47,068 bases of DNA from assembly GCA_034101475.1 (NCBI GenBank), contig JAXEJQ010000123.1, forward strand, positions 1-47,068, given 5' to 3'. The position numbers and the translations under genes were made by a program. The DNA is from Limivivens sp034101475 (GTDB lineage: Bacteria; Bacillota; Clostridia; Lachnospirales; Lachnospiraceae). Below are positions 42,956 through 47,068 of the stretch, in pieces; position 1 is the first letter of the stretch; every line of letters begins with the position of its first letter. Under the pieces are notes generated by a model. It did no database searches. It saw only the letters and a list, made by a program, of their open reading frames with translations, and was not told where the DNA came from.

Positions 42956-43813
42956 TCAGCGCTCCCAGCGTCCGGATGCGCCGCAGGGCAGCACCAGCCC
43001 ATTGCTGCTCACAGGAAGCCCTACTTCCTGAGAATCCACTTTTCCACCAAAAGATTTCAGCTCGGTGGCGATTAAGTAGGTCAGTACGGCCGGAGCCAGT
43101 CCGGTGGTGTAGGAATTAATCAGGAAAAACAGGGGATCCTCGCTTAAAAGCTGAGCGCAGAGCTTTACCAGAGGATGAATCATATCCTCAATTTTCCAGA
43201 TTTCCCCTTTGGGACCGCGTCCGTAGGAGGGCGGATCCATGATAATGCCATCATAATGATTGCCCCGGCGGATTTCCCGCTCGACAAATTTTACGCAGTC
43301 ATCCACGATCCAGCGGATGGGCCGGTCCTCCAGACCGGAGGAGCGTGCGTTTTCTTTCGCCCAGCCGACCATTCCCTTTGAGGCGTCCACGTGGGTCACA
43401 GAGGCGCCGGCAGCCGCGGCAGCCAGAGTGGCGCCGCCGGTATAGGCAAAAAGATTCAGTACCTTCACCGGCCGTCCGGCTGCCCGGATTTTATCGGAAA
43501 ACCAGTCCCAGTTCACCGCCTGTTCGGGAAAAAGCCCCGTGTGCTTGAAACTGAAGGGCTTCAGATTGAAGGTCAGATCCCGATAATGGATCTCCCATTG
43601 CTGGGGCAGGTCAAAAAACTCCCATTCTCCGCCGCCCTTTTTGCTGCGATGGTAATGACCGTTCATTTTTTTCCAGCCCCGGTTTGTTTTCGGGGTATCC
43701 CAGATGACCTGGGGATCGGGACGCACCAGCAGATAGTCACCCCAGCGCTCCAGTTTTTCTCCTTTGGAGGTATCAATTACTTCATAATCTTTCCATTGAT
43801 CTGCAATCCACAT
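42956..43813 (-). CDS. RlmI-like SAM-dependent methyltransferase
   Basis: A 285-residue class I methyltransferase, similar to the RlmI/RlmK-type rRNA cytosine C5 enzymes and their relatives. The SAM loop is VLNLFAYTGGATLAAAAAGA (about residues 118-137), the acidic end of strand 2 is THVDASKGMVGWAKENA, and the motif IV-like strand is DGIIMDPPSYGRGPKGE. There is no PUA domain at the N terminus. It starts three bases after the acetyltransferase gene with AAAGGATAAG as ribosome binding site, so the two form one operon. The substrate may be RNA. Confidence 0.85.
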   Translation of the reverse strand: MWIADQWKDYEVIDTSKGEKLERWGDYLLVRPDPQVIWDTPKTNRGWKKMNGHYHRSKKGGGEWEFFDLPQQWEIHYRDLTFNLKPFSFKHTGLFPEQAVNWDWFSDKIRAAGRPVKVLNLFAYTGGATLAAAAAGASVTHVDASKGMVGWAKENARSSGLEDRPIRWIVDDCVKFVEREIRRGNHYDGIIMDPPSYGRGPKGEIWKIEDMIHPLVKLCAQLLSEDPLFFLINSYTTGLAPAVLTYLIATELKSFGGKVDSQEVGLPVSSNGLVLPCGASGRWER

Positions 43814-43816
43814 AAC

Positions 43817-44647
43817 TTATCCTTTCGTCAGGTCCTTTGAACGGAACCAGTAAGTATAAAAATCCTGAAAACCAAGAGAGGTATACAGCTTTTTGGCAAA
43901 GGTATTTCCCTGTACAACCTGCAGGTAGGCGTTGGTCGCGCCTTTTTTCTGTGCTTCGGTGAGAATTGTGCTGCAAATGGCGCGGGCAAACCCCTTATGC
44001 CGGCAGCTGGCGTCCACGTAGATGGCGTAGATGCCGATGTGTCCGCGGTCCAGAATGCCGAGGCCCGAAGCCACCATGCGTCCTTCGATTTCCGCAAAGG
44101 CCACAATGGTTTCTTTGGGAATCGCCTTAAACATGGAAGGAACAATCCGGCGCAGGGTTGGATTGGTCGTGCCGTTTAACCGGAAGAGGGAGTGAATCCA
44201 GTCATCTACAATTCGATCCCGCAGCTCGACAATAATATCTCCCGGATAGAACACACAGGAGGGAAGACCGGAATTCCGGCCATAATATTCATATTCTGCG
44301 GAAATCGGCTCCCAGGCGTTCAGATTCTTCATATCCATGGTCATTACTTCAGTGACATGCTGAATCTCATACCCTTTTTCTTCCAGAAGCCGGTCAAAAG
44401 AGGGATCCAGCAGCGGGTTGATTTTGAAAATGGAAGGCGTGTGATAATTGGCATACATGGCCTCGCAGTATGCGATTTTTTCCTCAATGGGGATCAGGGA
44501 GGCGCCGACCTGCTCTACGCTGTTGGTGCGGTGGGTGTAGTTATGAGAAAAGCGAATCAGCCATCCGTCATAAAGCTCAATTTTGTGGGAGGGCCAGGCG
44601 TTCAGCGAGATTTCTTCAATCAGTTTCATGTAAGCTTCCCGGTTCAT
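43817..44647 (-). CDS. GNAT-family N-acetyltransferase
   Basis: A 276-residue protein with a C-terminal GNAT domain (about 190-276). The acetyl-CoA loop reads IYVDASCRHKGFARAICSTIL, close to the Q/RxxGxG/A motif, and the last part TNAYLQVVQGNTFAKKLYTSLGFQDFYTYWFR is the usual N-x-x-A-x-x-L-Y-x-x-L-GF ending. The N-terminal 150 residues are a second domain with SHNYTHRTNSVEQVG. Promoter TTGAAT-17-TATAAT lies upstream. Target amine unknown. Confidence 0.85.
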   Translation of the reverse strand: MNREAYMKLIEEISLNAWPSHKIELYDGWLIRFSHNYTHRTNSVEQVGASLIPIEEKIAYCEAMYANYHTPSIFKINPLLDPSFDRLLEEKGYEIQHVTEVMTMDMKNLNAWEPISAEYEYYGRNSGLPSCVFYPGDIIVELRDRIVDDWIHSLFRLNGTTNPTLRRIVPSMFKAIPKETIVAFAEIEGRMVASGLGILDRGHIGIYAIYVDASCRHKGFARAICSTILTEAQKKGATNAYLQVVQGNTFAKKLYTSLGFQDFYTYWFRSKDLTKG

Positions 44648-44698
44648 GAGGGGCTCGTCTCCTTTCCTGTCAGAACAGCCGGTGCTGTTTCTGGACTG

Positions 44699-44727
44699 AT
44701 TATAGCGGATAATCCGGCGGGATTCAA
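44699..44727 (-). promoter_or_regulatory. Promoter of the acetyltransferase-methyltransferase operon
   Basis: On the minus strand TTGAAT (44727-44722), 17-base spacer, TATAAT (44704-44699). Confidence 0.7.
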
Positions 44728-44832
44728 TCTTTTCTTTTTCAGAAGACGAAAAAGTCTGAAATAAAATGAGACATGGAAAAAAAGAAGCTTTTTGGCTGTT
44801 TTGCGAATGAATCGGAAACAGGGCTTTTGTTC

Positions 44833-44861
44833 TTGACCATGCGTATAAAGTGAGCTACAAT
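44833..44861 (+). promoter_or_regulatory. Promoter of the M18 aminopeptidase gene
   Basis: TTGACC (44833-44838), 17-base spacer, TACAAT (44856-44861). The transcript would begin near 44868. Confidence 0.65.
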
Positions 44862-44869
44862 GATTCTGC

Positions 44870-44895
44870 CGGGCGGGAACCGAGATACCCGCCCG
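44870..44895 (+). other. GC-rich hairpin at the 5' end of the aminopeptidase mRNA
   Basis: CGGGCGGG (44870-44877) pairs perfectly with CCCGCCCG (44888-44895) around ten bases. It begins within a few bases of the predicted transcription start and ends 24 bases before ATG 44919. Confidence 0.55.
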
Positions 44896-44918
44896 AATAT
44901 ATGCATAGGAGAAGAACG

Positions 44919-46298
44919 ATGGAAAGCAAAAATGCATGGTTGAAATACGACAGTAAGACCAGAGAAGAGGTCAGTGTTTTTAATGAGAGCTACAAAGCGT
45001 TTCTGTCCAAATGTAAGACAGAACGGGAATGTGTCACAGAAGCAATTGCCCAGGCTAAGGCGGCAGGCTATGTGGATCTGGAGGATGTTATTGCCTCTGG
45101 AAGAATGCTGGCTCCGGGGGATAAGGTTTACGCACAGTGTATGGGGAAAACGCTGGCCTTATTCCACCTGGGAACTGCATCTATGGAGAAGGGAATGAAT
45201 CTTCTGGGTGCTCATATTGATTCACCGCGTCTGGATCTGAAGCAGAAGCCGTTATATGAGGAAGCCGGACTGGCCCTTCTGGACACCCATTATTATGGAG
45301 GGATTAAGAAATATCAGTGGGTTGCGATTCCTCTGGCACTGCATGGCGTTGTCGTTAAGAAAGACGGCACCATTGTGGACGTGGTGATTGGAGAAGATCC
45401 TGCAGATCCGGTAGTGGGCATTTCTGATCTGCTGATTCATCTGTCGGCGGACCAGATGAATAAAAATGCAGCGAAGGTTGTAGAAGGGGAAAATCTGAAC
45501 ATTTTAATAGGAAGTATTCCGCTTGAAGGAGAGGAAAAAGAACCTGTCAAGAAGCAGATTCTTGGTCTTCTGAAGGAAAAATACGAAATTGAAGAGGAGG
45601 ATTTCATTTCAGCAGAGCTGGAAGCGGTTCCGGCGGGACCGGCCAGAGATTATGGCCTGGATTCCAGCATGATTCTGGGATATGGACATGACGACCGGGT
45701 CTGTGCATATCCCTCTCTCAAAGCAATCCTGTCTCTGGAGAATCCGGAAAAAACCTGTGTCTGCCTTCTGGTGGATAAGGAAGAGATCGGCAGTGTGGGC
45801 GCTACGGGAATGCAGTCCCGATTCTTCGAAAATACCGTGGCGGAACTTCTGAACTGTATGGGGCAGTACAGCGAACTGGCTGTTCGCCGCTGCCTGCAGC
45901 ATTCCAGAATGCTGTCATCGGACGTAAGCGCTGCCTTTGATCCGAATTACCCGGAAGTCATGGAGAAAAATAATGCCGCCTACATGTGTATGGGGCTCTG
46001 CTTTAATAAATATACCGGTTCCAGAGGAAAGAGCGGTTCAAACGATGCAAACCCGGAATTTATTGCGGATATCCGGAAAGTGCTGGATGAAGCAGACGTT
46101 TCCTGGCAGACCAGTGAACTGGGAAAAGTGGACCAGGGCGGCGGCGGAACCATTGCTTATATTATGGCTAACTATGGAATGGAAGTCATTGACTGCGGCG
46201 TAGCTGTTCAGAATATGCATGCCCCGTGGGAAGTGGCTAACAAAGCAGATGTCTACGAGGCATATCGGGGATATCGGGCGTTCCTGGAGAAGATCTGA
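44919..46298 (+). CDS. M18-family metalloaminopeptidase
   Basis: A 459-residue cytosolic zinc aminopeptidase that removes N-terminal residues from peptides. Metal-site motifs are GAHIDSPRLDL (N-terminal His and Asp), LVDKEEIGSVGATGMQ (catalytic Glu pair) and, near the C terminus, NMHAPWEVANKADVYEAYRGYRAF with the last His. Length and order match M18 enzymes such as ApeA/PepI. ATG 44919 follows AGGAGAAGAACG; the upstream in-frame ATG at 44850 has no ribosome binding site and would include the hairpin. It has its own promoter and 5' hairpin. Confidence 0.93.
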   Translation: MESKNAWLKYDSKTREEVSVFNESYKAFLSKCKTERECVTEAIAQAKAAGYVDLEDVIASGRMLAPGDKVYAQCMGKTLALFHLGTASMEKGMNLLGAHIDSPRLDLKQKPLYEEAGLALLDTHYYGGIKKYQWVAIPLALHGVVVKKDGTIVDVVIGEDPADPVVGISDLLIHLSADQMNKNAAKVVEGENLNILIGSIPLEGEEKEPVKKQILGLLKEKYEIEEEDFISAELEAVPAGPARDYGLDSSMILGYGHDDRVCAYPSLKAILSLENPEKTCVCLLVDKEEIGSVGATGMQSRFFENTVAELLNCMGQYSELAVRRCLQHSRMLSSDVSAAFDPNYPEVMEKNNAAYMCMGLCFNKYTGSRGKSGSNDANPEFIADIRKVLDEADVSWQTSELGKVDQGGGGTIAYIMANYGMEVIDCGVAVQNMHAPWEVANKADVYEAYRGYRAFLEKI

Positions 46299-46344
46299 AA
46301 GAGGAGAAAGGAGTCCGGAAAGCAGGTTCGCGGGGAAGGTTTAC

Positions 46345-46471
46345 GGAGCCACGCAGACTCGGAAGGGCCAGGCTCGTTCGCGGCATTCGCCGCATATCCG
46401 TGAAATACCAAATATCGTCCGGCGAGCCAGCTCTCCGTCCGACACTTGGTATTTCACGTCTGCGTGGCTCC
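46345..46471. repeat. 127-base nested inverted-repeat element
   Basis: GGAGCCACGCAGAC (46345-46358) pairs perfectly with GTCTGCGTGGCTCC (46458-46471). Nested inside, GTGAAATACCAA (46400-46411) pairs perfectly with TTGGTATTTCAC (46446-46457). The left space holds a GCGGC-ATTC-GCCGC hairpin. It is 46 bases downstream of the aminopeptidase gene; it is structurally like a dispersed MITE or REP-type element. Confidence 0.6.
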
Positions 46472-46513
46472 ATGTGTACCGAAAAAAATACACATTTTTT
46501 TAATTTTTTGTAA

Positions 46514-46540
46514 AAAAACCCTTGCAATTCAAGGGTTTTT
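46514..46540 (+). terminator. Intrinsic terminator immediately upstream of the S10 promoter
   Basis: AAAAACCCTTG (46514-46524) pairs perfectly with CAAGGGTTTTT (46530-46540) around CAATT. It overlaps the -35 box and spacer of the promoter at 46522-46550. Confidence 0.75.
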
Positions 46541-46550
46541 CCTTTATAAT
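46522..46550 (+). promoter_or_regulatory. rpsJ: Promoter of the S10 ribosomal protein operon
   Basis: TTGCAA (46522-46527), 17-base spacer, TATAAT (46545-46550). The leader to ATG 46806 is about 250 bases. Confidence 0.65.
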
Positions 46551-46556
46551 CATCCG

Positions 46557-46789
46557 TGTTGTGACCTTGATAGCGTTGAAACGTGAGGTTGCTGCGGCCA
46601 AAACCGCAGGTTTTCCGTGGAGCGAATGTCAAGTTCTAGAAACTGGCGACAAGTCACTGTACAAAATACAACTGCCTGTCTGCGCGCAGGAACAACGTGT
46701 GAATCACAATGGTGTGAGAAACCAGGATACACACGGGAGAGTGTACAGTCACCGCTTGTCGTACTTACTTATATAGAAGAGTGCGAAAA
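46557..46789 (+). ncRNA. Structured leader of the S10 operon (candidate autoregulatory RNA)
   Basis: Three folded parts are visible. CTGCGG (46592-46597) pairs with CCGCAG (46604-46609), followed by GTTTTCC. A large domain is closed by CGACAAG (46647-46653) with CTTGTCG (46755-46761) and extended by ACTGTACA (46656-46663) with TGTACAGT (46742-46749). Inside it, CGTGTG and CACACG form another stem that contains a TCACA/TGTGA hairpin. This resembles the layout of ribosomal-protein leaders; the sensing protein is unknown. Confidence 0.55.
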
Positions 46790-46805
46790 GGAGGCGACTT
46801 TTTTT

Positions 46806-47068
46806 ATGGCAAGTCAAGTAATGAGAATCACGTTAAAAGCATACGACCATCAGCTGATCGATGCATCTGCAAAAAAAATCATTGAAACTGTAAAGAAAAC
46901 CGGATCACAGGTGAGCGGACCGGTACCCCTTCCGACAAAGAAGGAAGTTGTTACCATCTTAAGAGCTGTTCACAAATACAAAGATTCCAGAGAGCAGTTT
47001 GAGCAGAGAACCCACAAAAGACTGATTGACATCATTACCCCAACCCAGAAGACAGTTGATGCACTGTC
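46806..47068 (+). CDS. rpsJ: 30S ribosomal protein S10 (truncated by window edge)
   Basis: The first 87 codons of S10: MASQVMRITLKAYDHQLID, then IIETVKKTGSQVSGPVPLPTKK, and the conserved THKRLIDIITPTQKTVDAL. S10 is part of the 30S head and also a Nus transcription factor (NusE). The full protein is about 100-105 residues, so only about 15-18 are missing. ATG 46806 follows AGGAGG with a longer-than-usual gap of T residues. It is the first gene of the large S10-spc ribosomal cluster, which should continue to the right. Confidence 0.97.
   Translation, partial: MASQVMRITLKAYDHQLIDASAKKIIETVKKTGSQVSGPVPLPTKKEVVTILRAVHKYKDSREQFEQRTHKRLIDIITPTQKTVDAL

Noticed and set aside
46219..46632. Frames on both strands across the nested inverted repeat
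   Set aside because: They mirror each other because of the inverted repeats and show no domain; better explained by the repeat element.
1..47068. CRISPR arrays, tRNA or rRNA genes, insertion sequences or prophage genes
   Set aside because: No regular direct repeats with spacers, no cloverleaf-like tRNA seen by eye, and no transposase, integrase or phage structural protein among the translated frames.

Overview
The window reads as chromosomal DNA of an anaerobic, gut-type Firmicute, most likely a member of the Lachnospiraceae or a close relative. This is an inference from several features: meso-diaminopimelate dehydrogenase, a monomeric group-B-like [FeFe] hydrogenase, a CD1871A-type small CXXC protein, a BMP-type nucleoside ABC transporter, strong AGGAGG ribosome binding sites, sigma-A-type promoters, and the start of an S10 ribosomal protein operon at the right edge. 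I saw no tRNA, rRNA, CRISPR array, transposase or phage gene.

Layout. 0-8.7 kb: the tail of an unidentified gene, a very large cytoplasmic heparinase-like/beta-helix fusion, an MFS carrier, a HhH-GPD DNA glycosylase with its own promoter, a glycosyltransferase fused to a MarR-like winged helix, and a PfkB sugar kinase. 8.8-10.7 kb (minus strand): a secreted two-NPCBM, Ig-like, LRR_5 protein. 10.8-15.5 kb: MATE exporter, Ddh, a 48-residue unknown protein coupled by ATGA overlap to a GH42 beta-galactosidase. 15.5-23.6 kb: a promoter, a cobalamin riboswitch and an intrinsic terminator, then a complete Nik/Dpp-type ABC transporter (two permeases, binding protein, two ATPases), a second orphan type-1 binding protein and an AstE-like zinc deacylase. 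23.7-28.4 kb: a fucose/arabinose-isomerase-like protein, a cysteine-desulfurase-like enzyme, a 108-residue unknown protein and the [FeFe] hydrogenase. 28.8-32.1 kb: an MBL hydrolase and a redox cassette (TlpA-like thioredoxin, 48-residue CLQC protein, NapH-like membrane ferredoxin) that is visibly more A+T rich. 32.2-37.4 kb (minus): a BMP/Nup nucleoside uptake operon with a sigma-A promoter and an attenuator-like leader. 37.6-39.0 kb (minus): a PurF homologue that lacks the N-terminal nucleophile cysteine. 39.2-42.8 kb: a predicted metal exporter, a small alarmone synthetase with an acidic low-complexity insert, and a Na/Pi symporter behind a PhoP-box-like repeat. 42.9-44.7 kb (minus): an RlmI-like methyltransferase and a GNAT acetyltransferase. 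44.8-46.3 kb: M18 aminopeptidase. 46.3-47.1 kb: a nested inverted repeat, a terminator that overlaps the S10 promoter, a long folded leader, and rpsJ.

The most interesting unit is the cobalamin-riboswitch operon. A B12-sensing RNA sits ahead of a transporter of the nickel/peptide family, not of a classical B12 or CbiMNQO cobalt system, and the operon also carries an extra binding protein and a deacylase. The second is a dispersed element built on the arms TGTTCAGAAC / CTGAACAG-TAC. Recognisable copies lie just upstream of three unrelated genes (binding protein, hydrogenase, BMP protein). Other points of note are the glycosyltransferase-MarR fusion, the Cys-less PurF homologue, and the structured S10 leader.
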